NCBI RefSeq assembly: GCF_008329985.2
Contig: NZ_CP038437.2
Coordinates: forward strand, 4,154,001 to 4,218,000
Direction: 5' to 3'
DNA from: Halomonas binhaiensis
Lineage (GTDB): Bacteria; Pseudomonadota; Gammaproteobacteria; Pseudomonadales; Halomonadaceae
DNA: 64,000 nucleotides
Shown here: positions 1-8,455 of the stretch, piece after piece
Layout: each line of letters starts with the position of its first letter
How positions within the stretch are numbered: position 1 is the first letter of the stretch
The notes under the pieces: generated by a model
The model's input: only the letters and a program-made list of their open reading frames with translations
The model's database searches: none
What the model was told of the DNA's origin: nothing
Made by a program: the position numbers and the translations under genes

Positions 1-1244
1 ACTACCGCATCGAAGAACACCATGGGATCGATGACTTCCTTGCCGGTCGGCTTGGGTTCTGCGGCATTCTGGGCAATCACGATATTGTGGGCCGGATTGA
101 CATAGACATATTGCCCCTGGATACCCACGGCAGAATAGGCGTGGTCCTCTTCCGAGGGTTTGGTCCAGCCCGTCCACCACATGTAGCCATAGTCGAGTGT
201 TTCGCCTCCCGCCAGTTGGGTCGGCTGGGTCGCTTCTTCGATCCAGCCTTCCGGCAACACGCGTTGTCCATCGATCACACCACCATCGAGCATGAACTGG
301 CCGAAGCGCGCATAGTCACGCAGTGTCGCACTGATACCGCTGCCACCGATTTCCACACCATCCGGTGATTCCAGCCACCAGGTAGCATCGCTTTCCATGC
401 CATAAGGCTGCCACAGCTTTTCCGATAGATATTCGGCTAGTGGTCGCTTGATGGCTCCATGGATCACTTCGGCCAGGATCTGTGTTTCACCTGTGCTGTA
501 ATTATTGACGGTACCCGGATCGGCAGCACGCGGCAGTTGCGACATGACCTCCATGGCACCCCCCGGCTGCTGGGCAATCTGGGCGCGCAGTAGATCGCGC
601 CGGTCCGAGTTCACATCGGTATAGGTCTCGTTCCAGGCCACCCCTGACGACATCATCAGAATATTGCGCAGACTCACGCCATCGTAGGCACTGCCCTTCA
701 ACGCAGGGACATAATCAACCACCTGCGCATCAAGACCATCGATCAGGCCATCCTTGATCGCCATGCCGGCCAGGGTCGAGGAAATCGACTTGGCAACAGA
801 CATCGACATCCAGCGTGTATCGGGGCCATTACCACGCTGATAGGTCTCGTAGACGACTTCTCCATCCTTGAGGACCACAAGCCCGGTGACATTATTCAGC
901 GCCAGATAGTCATAGATATCGTATTGCTTGTCGTCAGCCGTGAAAGTCAGGTTCTCGAACGCAACGGGAGCTTCCACCAACGGGCGAGGATCATCCCCCG
1001 CTTCAATGATTCGCGAAGGAAACAAGCGATCGATATTGCGATAGGTATTGACCGCCATATCCGGTGTGAGATGCCCACTGTAGACCGCTTCGACATCACC
1101 GATAGGCTCTTCGGCATGCCGATATTCATTGGCCATGGCTGCGGAAGACACGGCAATACCTAGTGGCAATGCCACGGCCCATGTCCAATGCCTTGACCGA
1201 CGATGCTTGCTTCCCATCTGGGTAATGGAGTGTCCGCGCTGCAT
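1..1244 (-). CDS. Serine hydrolase, class C beta-lactamase-like (partial)
   Basis: Serine hydrolase of the beta-lactamase / penicillin-binding fold, cut by the left window edge so that only the first 414 residues are visible. A basic N-terminus and hydrophobic stretch (about residues 19-38, ending SSAAMA) form a signal peptide, so the enzyme should be periplasmic. The nucleophile motif SxxK is S149-V-A-K152 within WMSMSVAKS. A second motif is Y249-S-T-G, as in class C-related and NylB-like esterases and amidases. The chosen ATG has AAGGA 5 nt upstream; the overlapping ATG 4 nt earlier is in another frame. The substrate cannot be inferred: relatives include 6-aminohexanoate-dimer hydrolases and esterases, and true beta-lactamase activity is unlikely without further evidence. 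Confidence 0.88.
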   Translation of the reverse strand, partial: MQRGHSITQMGSKHRRSRHWTWAVALPLGIAVSSAAMANEYRHAEEPIGDVEAVYSGHLTPDMAVNTYRNIDRLFPSRIIEAGDDPRPLVEAPVAFENLTFTADDKQYDIYDYLALNNVTGLVVLKDGEVVYETYQRGNGPDTRWMSMSVAKSISSTLAGMAIKDGLIDGLDAQVVDYVPALKGSAYDGVSLRNILMMSSGVAWNETYTDVNSDRRDLLRAQIAQQPGGAMEVMSQLPRAADPGTVNNYSTGETQILAEVIHGAIKRPLAEYLSEKLWQPYGMESDATWWLESPDGVEIGGSGISATLRDYARFGQFMLDGGVIDGQRVLPEGWIEEATQPTQLAGGETLDYGYMWWTGWTKPSEEDHAYSAVGIQGQYVYVNPAHNIVIAQNAAEPKPTGKEVIDPMVFFDAV

Positions 1245-1383
1245 GCATGTCCTTGTCGTTTGACAGAGCATGTCACTTCTCCTTGTTGTGTCAGCACCTT
1301 CTTGTGTTGTTGGCTTCTTCATTGCGGGCGTAAAGAATATTCACCAGCCAACACAAGCTAGTTGAAGAGCTGATACGCGGCAA

Positions 1384-1414
1384 GCAGGACGGTGGGATAT
1401 CGCCACCATCCTGC
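1384..1414 (-). terminator. Hairpin between META lipoprotein and serine hydrolase genes
   Basis: Two 12-bp arms (1384-1395 and 1403-1414) pair with a single mismatch around a 7-nt loop. It lies between two genes transcribed leftward, where a terminator for the META gene is expected. No clear T-run follows on either strand, so intrinsic termination is uncertain. Confidence 0.45.
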
Positions 1415-1473
1415 TCTATCACTCATGGGTCAGGATGAAATACCGCCACCACTACGGTTCAATACACCATGGC

Positions 1474-1935
1474 TCAATGTGCCAGCCGAAAGCCACCAAG
1501 CACCAGGGAGTTCGGGCCGAAGAAGACAATGCGATCATGATCGATCAGGTAACGATATGCCTGGCCGAAAATATTCTGCACTCGAGTGGCGTCCGCCATC
1601 TGCGGACAGGCTTTTCGCGTGGATGCCAGTTCACTGAATTCGATGCGCTGGCTGTCGCCAAAGCTGACGGTACCCGTGAGGTTATTGCAGCCATCACTGC
1701 CACTGACACTCCCATCCGCAGCCACCTTGAAATAAGGTGTCGACGGCATCGAGACACGCTCATCGGTACCTATCAACAGCAAATTCCAGCGCTTTCCGGC
1801 TATGGTTTCCGGAACGCCTGCATCGGGGTCTGCCTTCCCATCGCCCCCGGAAGATGGAGGTTGACTGGAACACGCAGCCAACAATAGCGTTATCACTGCT
1901 AACGCAGCTAGCTGGCGAACTCGTATCAGGGTCAT
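1474..1935 (-). CDS. META-domain (HslJ-like) lipoprotein
   Basis: Small 153-residue lipoprotein. The N-terminus MTLIRVRQLAALAVITLLLAAC is a type II signal peptide with lipobox LAAC, so the mature protein should be lipidated at Cys. Residues about 40-150 form one META domain, with the typical SGSDGCNNLTG core, then ACPQMADATRVQNIF, as in HslJ of E. coli. The domain is linked to heat-shock or novobiocin-resistance proteins, with no known enzymatic activity. The start was taken at the ATG preceded by AAGGA (7 nt spacing); an upstream in-frame start lacks a ribosome site and would bury the signal peptide. Monocistronic on the minus strand. Confidence 0.86.
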   Translation of the reverse strand: MTLIRVRQLAALAVITLLLAACSSQPPSSGGDGKADPDAGVPETIAGKRWNLLLIGTDERVSMPSTPYFKVAADGSVSGSDGCNNLTGTVSFGDSQRIEFSELASTRKACPQMADATRVQNIFGQAYRYLIDHDRIVFFGPNSLVLGGFRLAH

Positions 1936-2086
1936 GCTATCTTCCTTAATCACTGAAAGAGAAAATAGTTGCTGAAAGAAAAAATGATTCAGCCAGCCGC
2001 TAGTGTGCCGCAGCCTAACCACCAGGGAAATGGTACCGCGGCGATTTCACACAGCAATTTCATGACTTCGGTATAAGGACGCTACC

Positions 2087-2491
2087 ATGCTGAACGCTCT
2101 CAACAACGATGCTCTGGGCAAACTGATCCTGCGCCTGGCGCTGGGTATCTTGATCCTGTTGCATGGAATCTCGAAGCTGGTCAATCCAGACAGCCTCTCC
2201 TGGATCAGCGATACACTCGCCTCCCTTGGTCTGCCCACCGTATTGGCTTATGGCGTACTCCTTGGCGAGGTCATTGCTCCATTGATGGCGATAGTCGGCT
2301 GGCATACGCGTATCGCCGGCCTGTTGATTGCCGGCAATATGCTGGTGGCCATCTACCTGGTACATATGAACCAGCTGTTCAGTCTGACCGACAGTGGCGG
2401 CTGGGCACTGGAGCTGCAAGGCATGTTCCTGTTCGGTGCCTTGGCCATGATGTTCATGGGCAGCGGACGCATGGCGATCAAGCCGGATTGA
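2087..2491 (+). CDS. DoxX family membrane protein
   Basis: 134-residue integral membrane protein with four predicted transmembrane helices. The opening LGKLILRLALGILILLHGISKLVNP and the later GEVIAPLMAIVGWHTRIAGLLIAGNM are typical of DoxX/YphA. Family members are inner-membrane proteins with reported roles in thiol stress and respiratory redox balance, but no defined reaction. AAGGA lies 8 nt before the ATG. It stands alone, followed by a perfect 8-bp hairpin. Confidence 0.85.
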   Translation: MLNALNNDALGKLILRLALGILILLHGISKLVNPDSLSWISDTLASLGLPTVLAYGVLLGEVIAPLMAIVGWHTRIAGLLIAGNMLVAIYLVHMNQLFSLTDSGGWALELQGMFLFGALAMMFMGSGRMAIKPD

Positions 2492-2498
2492 CCCTCCA

Positions 2499-2518
2499 GG
2501 GGCATGCCCACATGCCCC
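2499..2518 (+). terminator. Hairpin after doxX-like gene
   Basis: Perfect 8-bp inverted repeat (2499-2506 and 2511-2518, arms GGGGCATG/CATGCCCC, loop CCCA) starting 7 nt after the stop codon. It is followed by a weak pyrimidine tract. Probable transcription terminator. Confidence 0.5.
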
Positions 2519-2762
2519 ACCCTCTTTACTTCCTAGCAGTCACCATGGCCTCCTCGGCGCCATGTTGCGCTTCATGGCGCCGACCACCCGGCCTGCGGCC
2601 CTGCTCGCGAGGCCCTGTGTCGCCCTTGATCCGCACTAATTCAGGTGTTGATGGGGATCAGGCCCCCAACACGCTCGTTATGGGTTAATGAGTGAGAGCT
2701 GCTTTCTGGTGTCCCAGGCCCGACGAGGGCCGAGGACGGACATCCATCCTGTCTGGAGGATC

Positions 2763-4229
2763 ATGATGCGTCCCTTCGCCCCCATCCCTACCGCCATTGC
2801 CCTGATCATCGGGCTGGCCATCTGGTTCGTGATTCCCGTCCCTGACGGCGTTGCCCCCGAGGCCTGGCATCTACTGGCTATTTTTGTCGCCACCATTGCG
2901 GCGATTATCGGCAAGGCAATGGGCATCGGTGCCCTTGCCATGATCGGGATCACGCTGGTTGCCATCACTGGCGTCACCAATCCCGATAGTCCCAAGGGCG
3001 CGATACTGGATGCACTGTCTGGCTTCTCCAATCCACTGATCTGGCTGATCGGCCTGGCCATGATGATCTCCCGAGGCCTGGCCAAGACCGGACTGGGCAA
3101 CCGCATCGGCTATGCCTTCATCTCCATCTTTGGCAAACGAACCCTTGGCATCGGCTATGCCCTGACTCTCGCCGAGCTGACCATTGCACCGATCACGCCC
3201 AGCAATACCGCACGTGGTGGCGCTATTATTCACCCCATCATGCGCTCGATTGCCGATAGCTTCGGTTCCTCTCCGGAGCAGGGCACCAGCGGCAGAATCG
3301 GTCACTATCTGGCGCTGGTGAACTACCACGCCAACCCGATCAGCTCCGCCATGTTCATCACCGCCACCGCCCCCAACCCATTGATCGTTGACCTGATCAG
3401 CAAGACCACCGGCGGCAGTTTCAGTATCACCTGGACCCAGTGGGCACTGGCAGCACTGGTACCTGGCCTCGTGGCCCTGCTGGTAATGCCATTGGCGCTC
3501 TACTTCCTGTATCCCCCGGAGCTGAAGCGCACACCGGATGCCACCCAGTTCGCTCGGGACAAGCTCGGCGAGATGGGTCCCTTGTCAGGGCAGGAATGGA
3601 TCATGATCGGTGTTTTTGCCATGCTGCTTCTGCTGTGGGCCGGTATTCCCGCCATGCTATTCGGCCCAGGCCTCGCGGTGAACGCAACTACCGTGGCCCT
3701 GCTCGGCCTATCTATCCTGCTGATCAGTGGCGTCCTCACCTGGGACGATGTACTCAAGGAAAAGTCCGCCTGGGACACCATCGTATGGTTCTCGGCCCTA
3801 GTAATGATGGCTTCCTTCCTCGGCAAGCTGGGATTGATCAGCTGGTTCTCTGGCGTCATCCAGCAGGGTATCGCCAGCTTCGAAATGGGCTGGTTTGCCA
3901 TGACCCTGGCACTGGTGGCAATTTTCTTCTACACCCATTACTTCTTCGCTAGTGTCACCGCCCACGTCACCGCGATGTTTGGCGCCTTCCTTGCCGCGGG
4001 TATCGCCCTGGGCATTCCGACCCCATACCTCGCCCTGATGATGGCCGGGGCTTCCTCACTGATGATGTCGCTGACCCACTATGCGACCGGCACCGCGCCA
4101 ATCATCTATGGCTCCGGCTACATCGAAATGGGCGCCTGGTGGAAGGCTGGATTCATCATGAGCCTGATCAACCTCGCCATCTGGATCACCGTCGGCAGCC
4201 TGTGGTGGAAAGTGCTCGGTTACTGGTAA
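2763..4229 (+). CDS. DASS family dicarboxylate/anion transporter (TtdT/CitT type)
   Basis: Inner-membrane secondary transporter of 488 residues, the normal length for the divalent anion:Na+ symporter (DASS) family. It has about 12 hydrophobic segments and the two substrate/Na+ motifs: SGFSNPLIW (about 86-94) with SNT at 147-149 in ITPSNTARGG, and a second-half motif SLTHYATGTAPIIYGSGY near the C-terminus. The closest named relatives are the tartrate/succinate antiporter TtdT and plastid 2-oxoglutarate/malate translocators, so a C4- or C5-dicarboxylate substrate is likely, but which one is not visible. A frame start 25 codons upstream exists; ATG 2763 or 2766 is preferred because GGAGG lies just upstream. 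Confidence 0.88.
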   Translation: MMRPFAPIPTAIALIIGLAIWFVIPVPDGVAPEAWHLLAIFVATIAAIIGKAMGIGALAMIGITLVAITGVTNPDSPKGAILDALSGFSNPLIWLIGLAMMISRGLAKTGLGNRIGYAFISIFGKRTLGIGYALTLAELTIAPITPSNTARGGAIIHPIMRSIADSFGSSPEQGTSGRIGHYLALVNYHANPISSAMFITATAPNPLIVDLISKTTGGSFSITWTQWALAALVPGLVALLVMPLALYFLYPPELKRTPDATQFARDKLGEMGPLSGQEWIMIGVFAMLLLLWAGIPAMLFGPGLAVNATTVALLGLSILLISGVLTWDDVLKEKSAWDTIVWFSALVMMASFLGKLGLISWFSGVIQQGIASFEMGWFAMTLALVAIFFYTHYFFASVTAHVTAMFGAFLAAGIALGIPTPYLALMMAGASSLMMSLTHYATGTAPIIYGSGYIEMGAWWKAGFIMSLINLAIWITVGSLWWKVLGYW

Positions 4230-4275
4230 ACCAGAGCGCAATACACAGTCTCCTTGCAGCGGGCACCACCGCAGA

Positions 4276-4318
4276 GCAGAATCGGGAAGGTGACAGGATG
4301 TCACCTTCCCGATTCTGC
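4276..4318 (+). terminator. Perfect 20-bp hairpin, likely terminator of the DASS gene
   Basis: Arms 4276-4295 and 4299-4318 are fully complementary over 20 bp with a 3-nt loop (GGA). It lies between the DASS transporter stop and the NfeD start, ending 14 nt before the NfeD ATG. Only a short TTG tail follows, so the structure could also act on translation or mRNA stability of the NfeD gene. Confidence 0.65.
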
Positions 4319-4332
4319 CTTGTGAGGCGTCG

Positions 4333-4776
4333 ATGGACCTGCTCAACCCTGCTCTGTTGTGGTTACTGCTTGCACTCGCCATTCTCGTGATCGAGTTGCT
4401 TACCGGTTCCTATGTACTACTCGCCATTTCCCTGGCCGCTGGCTTGACGGCTGCCGCGGCCTGGCTGGGGCTTTCTCTGGCCAGCCAACTGATCGTCATG
4501 GCCCTTGGCTGTGGCATCTTGGTGCCGCTTGCCATAAGGCGACTCAGGAAGCGTCAGAGCAAATCCACATTTGGCGTCGCAGGAACCGGCAGCAATACCG
4601 GTCAACGCTTCGTGGTAACACAACGCGATTACGATGGCGCTGCCTGTATCAAACTCGATGGAGACTTCTATCGGGCTGTTCTCGAAACCAGCGAAGAACC
4701 TGAGCTAACACCAGGCGATCCAGTGATGCTGGTGCGCTTCGATGGCACTCAGGCCATCGTCAAGCGCAGTCACTGA
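4333..4776 (+). CDS. NfeD family membrane protein
   Basis: 147-residue short-form NfeD (no ClpP-like protease domain). Three hydrophobic helices fill residues 5-68. A C-terminal OB-fold domain follows (about 88-147, with G-QRFVVTQRDYDGAACIKLDGDFYRA and PGDPVMLVRFDGTQAIVK). NfeD proteins partner SPFH/stomatin proteins in membrane microdomains, and such an SPFH gene follows 200 nt downstream. GAGG precedes the ATG. Unusually, a mobile-looking repeat separates the two partners. Confidence 0.88.
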   Translation: MDLLNPALLWLLLALAILVIELLTGSYVLLAISLAAGLTAAAAWLGLSLASQLIVMALGCGILVPLAIRRLRKRQSKSTFGVAGTGSNTGQRFVVTQRDYDGAACIKLDGDFYRAVLETSEEPELTPGDPVMLVRFDGTQAIVKRSH

Positions 4777-4810
4777 TACGATAAAAAACTATCCTTGAAT
4801 TCCACCCAAA

Positions 4811-4953
4811 GGAAATACTGAATAAATCAGCCGAGCGGGATGAAGCACAAGACGCACGGAGCGCAACAACCGGAGCCTATGGGGTATAGGTGAGGATTGT
4901 GAGCACCGCGCAACGTAGTGATTCGCACGCGCAGGCATTTATGCAGCGTTTCC
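4811..4953. repeat. Dispersed inverted-end repeat, copy 1 (143 bp)
   Basis: Shortest and simplest copy of a family found three times in the window plus a solo end at 61211. Ends GGAAATACTGAATAAAT and, reversed, GGAAACGCTGCATAAAT match at 14 of 17 positions. Inside is a conserved small hairpin CCTAT-loop-ATAGG. Outer flanks are CCAAA and CCAAC, a possible short target-site duplication. It occupies nearly all the space between nfeD-like and SPFH genes. MITE-like by structure; no transposase in the window has matching ends. Confidence 0.8.
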
Positions 4954-4975
4954 CCAACGCAAGGGAACTGCCACC

Positions 4976-6019
4976 ATGTACCTGCTTTCCGACCTCAGTC
5001 CGGGACTCGTCATTTCTCTCATCATCGCTCTGATTGCACTCATCGTGGTGTTCAAGGGCCTGCTCATCGTGCAGGAATCAGAAGTCATTGTGATAGAGCG
5101 CCTCGGTGCCTATAACCGCACTCTGCAGCGCGGCGTCAACTTCATCATTCCATTCCTCGACAAGCCGCGCCCGATCAAGATGGTGCGCTACAAGCGTCAC
5201 GGTGCGGAATTCATTCCTCTGATGACCCACGAGGCTCGCATCGATCTGCGCGAGTCGGTAATGGACTTCCCCTCCCAGCCGGTCGTCACCACCGACAACG
5301 TGACCGTCCGTATCGATGGCGCTATCTATTTCCAGATTGTCGATCCCGCCAATGCGGTCTACAAGATCGAGAACATGAGCCAGGCGGTGGAGGTTCTCGC
5401 CAAGACCACGCTGCGCTCCGTCGTGGGTCAGATGGAGCTCGACAAGATCTTCGAGTCCCGCGCCGAGGTGAACGCACAGATCAAGGAGCAGATGGAGGAG
5501 CCCGCTTCCAAGTGGGGCGTGGCGATCAATCGCATCGAGGTTCAGGACATCGAGATGCCCGAGGAGGTCAAGGAGGCCATGCACCTGCAGATGTCCGCCG
5601 AGCGCCGCCGACGTGCAACGGTCACCGAAGCGGAAGGTGACAAGGCAGCAGCCATCGCCAAGGCTCAGGGGCAGAAGGAATCCGCCATTCTCAATGCCCA
5701 GGGCGACAAGGAAGCAGCGATCCTTCGGGCCCAGGGCGAAAGCCGTTCGATTGAGCTGGTACTCAATTCCATGGGTGAGGGTGAAAAGAGTTCCAGAACC
5801 GTTATTGGCTACTTGCTTGGCCAATCCTATATTTCCATGCTGCCAGAGATGGCCAAGAACGGTGAACGCATCTTCGTTCCTTATGAGAGCTCTGCACTCC
5901 TCGGCGCCATGGGTGCCTTCCGGGATCTCAATGTCGACGACTCCGAGATCAGCAATATTGCCCGCCGCGCGGCGGCCACAGGAGGCATTGCCGGCGCGGC
6001 CAGCGGTGCATCCAGCTGA
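4976..6019 (+). CDS. qmcA: SPFH/Band 7 protein, QmcA-like stomatin homologue
   Basis: 347-residue SPFH protein. One N-terminal membrane helix (residues 10-31) is followed by the SPFH domain (about 33-200) with the stomatin signature ESEVIVIERLGAYNRTLQRGVNFIIPF and the TTDNVTVRIDGAIYFQIVDP stretch. Then comes a long alanine/glutamate-rich coiled coil with AQG repeats (about 205-260) and a glycine/alanine-rich tail. Such proteins form ring-like oligomers and scaffold membrane domains, working with NfeD, which lies upstream. The gene symbol follows E. coli QmcA (YbbK); orthology is inferred from length and domain order. Followed by a strong hairpin. Confidence 0.88.
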   Translation: MYLLSDLSPGLVISLIIALIALIVVFKGLLIVQESEVIVIERLGAYNRTLQRGVNFIIPFLDKPRPIKMVRYKRHGAEFIPLMTHEARIDLRESVMDFPSQPVVTTDNVTVRIDGAIYFQIVDPANAVYKIENMSQAVEVLAKTTLRSVVGQMELDKIFESRAEVNAQIKEQMEEPASKWGVAINRIEVQDIEMPEEVKEAMHLQMSAERRRRATVTEAEGDKAAAIAKAQGQKESAILNAQGDKEAAILRAQGESRSIELVLNSMGEGEKSSRTVIGYLLGQSYISMLPEMAKNGERIFVPYESSALLGAMGAFRDLNVDDSEISNIARRAAATGGIAGAASGASS

Positions 6020-6030
6020 CCTCGAAACGA

Positions 6031-6058
6031 TTCCGGGTAGCCTGATGGCTACCCGGAA
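6031..6058 (+). terminator. Terminator hairpin after SPFH gene
   Basis: Perfect 12-bp stem (6031-6042 with 6047-6058) and TGAT loop, 11 nt after the SPFH stop codon. No strong T-run. It lies between convergent genes and could serve either strand. Confidence 0.65.
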
Positions 6059-6143
6059 CGCATAGCGCTATTCATCATCTCACGCCATGGCAACGAATAA
6101 CCGTGATGGTGAATAGCGATGAGTCAGAGCTGACAGAATGTTC

Positions 6144-6584
6144 TTACCAGCTACCGGTATTCTCCATGGATGCCCACGGCTCCTGAGCCGCTAGTGGCTC
6201 GCCCTTCTGCAGCAACTCGACAGAGATACCGTCCGGGCTGCGAACAAAGGCCATGTGGCCGTCACGCGGTGGGCGGTTGATGGTCACGCCGTTATCCTGG
6301 AGTTTCTGGCACAGGGCATAGATATCGTCGACCCGATAGGCCAGATGACCGAAGTTGCGCCCACCCTGGTATTCTTCGGGATCCCAGTTGTAGGTCAGCT
6401 CCAGTTCTGGCGCCTGGAGTTCGGCCGAGCGAGACTCATCTTCCGGCGCCGCCAGGAATACCAGGGTAAAACGTCCTTTTTCATTATCTTTGCGCCTGAC
6501 TTCCTTGAGCCCCAGAAGGTCGCAGTAAAAGCGCAGCGAAGCGTCAAGGTCGCTGACACGAACCATGGTGTGCAAGAATTGCAT
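6144..6584 (-). CDS. gloA: Lactoylglutathione lyase (glyoxalase I)
   Basis: 146-residue VOC-fold metalloenzyme that isomerises the methylglyoxal-glutathione hemithioacetal to S-lactoylglutathione in the cytoplasm. All four metal ligands expected from E. coli GloA are present: H5 (MQFLHTMVRV), E62 (LELTYNW), H80 (GHLAYRV) and E123 (VELLQKGE). Other family signatures include DLDASLRFYCDLLG and RPPRDGHMAFVRSPDG. The ATG at this position has AGGAG upstream; a longer frame of 187 codons begins inside the region shared with the divergent tag promoter and is rejected. Confidence 0.95.
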   Translation of the reverse strand: MQFLHTMVRVSDLDASLRFYCDLLGLKEVRRKDNEKGRFTLVFLAAPEDESRSAELQAPELELTYNWDPEEYQGGRNFGHLAYRVDDIYALCQKLQDNGVTINRPPRDGHMAFVRSPDGISVELLQKGEPLAAQEPWASMENTGSW

Positions 6585-6682
6585 CTTTACTCTCCTGTTG
6601 TTGACTGCCCCGGTTGAAGGGCCAAGTTGAATAGCCGCCTGGATAATGGGTATATCAGTGACAGGTATCAAGGACACGATAC

Positions 6683-7237
6683 ATGAGTGACTACTGTGAC
6701 ACCGCACCAGGCCACCCGTTTCATGGCCCTTATCACGACAACGAGTATGGCTTTCCCATTCATGATGAGTCAGTGCTGTTCGAACGCCTGGTGCTGGAGA
6801 TCAATCAGGCAGGCCTGTCCTGGCTGACCGTGCTGAAGAAGCGTGCGGCGTTCCGCTCCGCCTTCCGTGACTTCAATGTAGATAGCGTTGCCGCCTTCAA
6901 TGATCGTGATCGCCAGCGGCTGCTGGATGATGCCGGCATCATTCGCAACCGGCTCAAGATCGATGCAGTGATCCACAATGCACAGGTCATTCGCCATCTG
7001 CGAGAAAGCCATGGTGGCTTCCAGGCCTGGCTTGACGTGCACCACCCACTCACTCATGCAGAGTGGGTCAAGCTGTTCAAGCGTACATTTCGGTTCACCG
7101 GCCCGGAAATCGTCAAGGAATTCCTGATGAGTGCCGGGTATCTGCCTGGCGCTCATCGTGACGACTGTCCGGTACAGGCCAGGATACTGGCAACCACTCC
7201 TCCCTGGGCGCAGACGGATGCCCTCAGGCCCGAGTGA
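6683..7237 (+). CDS. tag: DNA-3-methyladenine glycosylase I
   Basis: 184-residue Tag-family base-excision glycosylase removing 3-methyladenine from alkylated DNA. The zinc-snap residues are conserved in spacing with E. coli Tag: C5, H18 (in PYHDNEYG) and the C-terminal pair H158-xxx-C162. The catalytic-pocket segment FERLVLEINQAGLSWLTVLKKR is present. Divergent from gloA, and followed 18 nt later by a YdjM-type gene, so the two are probably cotranscribed. AAGGA precedes the ATG. Confidence 0.94.
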   Translation: MSDYCDTAPGHPFHGPYHDNEYGFPIHDESVLFERLVLEINQAGLSWLTVLKKRAAFRSAFRDFNVDSVAAFNDRDRQRLLDDAGIIRNRLKIDAVIHNAQVIRHLRESHGGFQAWLDVHHPLTHAEWVKLFKRTFRFTGPEIVKEFLMSAGYLPGAHRDDCPVQARILATTPPWAQTDALRPE

Positions 7238-7255
7238 TCCATAAAGGACCGCATC

Positions 7256-8389
7256 ATGGATTCGGTTACCCAGGCTGCCCTAGGTGCCGCCATTGGTGGC
7301 GCAGTGATGGGGCGACGCCTCGGACGCAAGTCGCTGTTGATTGGTGCTGCCCTGGGTACCCTCCCGGACCTGGATGTCATCATTGACTACGGTGACGCCG
7401 TAGCCAATGTCACTTATCACCGTGGCTTTAGCCATTCCGTCTTTCTGTTGACGGCACTGGCAACACTGCTGGCCTGGCTGGCTCGACGTTTCGCCCCACC
7501 AGGCGATATCCGCTTCGCCCACTGGTGGCTCATGTTCTGGCTGTGCCTGGTCACCCATCCAATGCTGGATGCATTGACCACCTACGGCACCCAGATATGG
7601 TGGCCACTAGCAGTGGATCATCCTACCGCCTGGCCGCAGCTGTTCATTATCGATCCGCTGTTCACCTTGCCCATGCTGGTCGCCATCACAATCGCCCTGT
7701 GTTCAGGAACCCTGCAGCGAGTTCTCCGTGCAAGCCAATGGGGATTACTGGTATCGGCGCTATATCTGCTCGCTTCGTTCGGAGCAAAGCAGTGGGTGGA
7801 ACTGAAGGTCTCTCCGGCCCTGGCTCAGGCAGGCATGGTGCAGGCTCCCCGGCTGGTACAGCCGGCTCCCTTCAATATTCTGCTATGGCGGGTCACTGCC
7901 GTGGATGGCGACCGCCAGGCCGAAAGCCTGGTCGGCCTGTTCGATGGCAATTCAACCCCCATGGTCGAAGTCTTTTCCCGTGGAGCGGCCCTCGAAGCCG
8001 ACGCCCTCGCCTTGCCCAGCGGGCAGCGATTGAGCTGGTTTGCCGGCCCCTTTCTGCGCTACGAGACATGGGAAGAAGATGACCGGACCTGGCTGGTAGC
8101 GACGGATCTCCGTCTTGGATTCCCTGGCTTTCACCATTTTCGCTTTGTCCTTGCCGAACGTCAGGACGACGCCTGGGTCGCGGTGAACTCCCGCATGTTG
8201 AATGCCACGGATCCGGCACAACCGCGGGAACAACCCCTTGGCCAGCTGTGGCAACGCGCCCTGTCACCCAGCCCTCCGTTATGCCTGGGGCTGCTTGAAG
8301 CCCCTCGCTGGCTCCTTGCATCTCCCGCCCCCTGTGCCAAGGATGCGCATATGGGCACGGCAGTGGAGATGGCCAACGATCGTTCTTGA
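7256..8389 (+). CDS. YdjM-type membrane-bound metal-dependent hydrolase family protein
   Basis: 377-residue inner-membrane protein of the YdjM/YbcI (DUF457) group, annotated as putative metal-dependent hydrolases. N-terminal MDSVTQAALGAAIGGAVMGRRLGRK and the histidine/aspartate motifs LPDLDVIIDYGD, TYHRGFSHSVF and THPMLDALTTYGTQ line up with the family's presumed metal ligands. The first 190 residues contain about five hydrophobic helices. The last 180 are soluble, with a proline/alanine-rich tail. AAGGA is upstream. The real biochemical activity of the family is unproven; in E. coli ydjM is a LexA target, which fits its neighbour tag being a repair gene. Confidence 0.8.
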   Translation: MDSVTQAALGAAIGGAVMGRRLGRKSLLIGAALGTLPDLDVIIDYGDAVANVTYHRGFSHSVFLLTALATLLAWLARRFAPPGDIRFAHWWLMFWLCLVTHPMLDALTTYGTQIWWPLAVDHPTAWPQLFIIDPLFTLPMLVAITIALCSGTLQRVLRASQWGLLVSALYLLASFGAKQWVELKVSPALAQAGMVQAPRLVQPAPFNILLWRVTAVDGDRQAESLVGLFDGNSTPMVEVFSRGAALEADALALPSGQRLSWFAGPFLRYETWEEDDRTWLVATDLRLGFPGFHHFRFVLAERQDDAWVAVNSRMLNATDPAQPREQPLGQLWQRALSPSPPLCLGLLEAPRWLLASPAPCAKDAHMGTAVEMANDRS

Positions 8390-8455
8390 TGTAGCCATTC
8401 TTGATATGGCTGCGCTTGATTCAAACGTGCCAGTGCTTGCCCGGTCTGATCTCGC

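Noticed and set aside
5078..5824. Long minus-strand frame inside the SPFH gene (248 codons)
   Set aside because: Shadow of a GC-rich coding sequence; low-complexity translation, no ribosome site, no family motif, and the plus strand is clearly coding.
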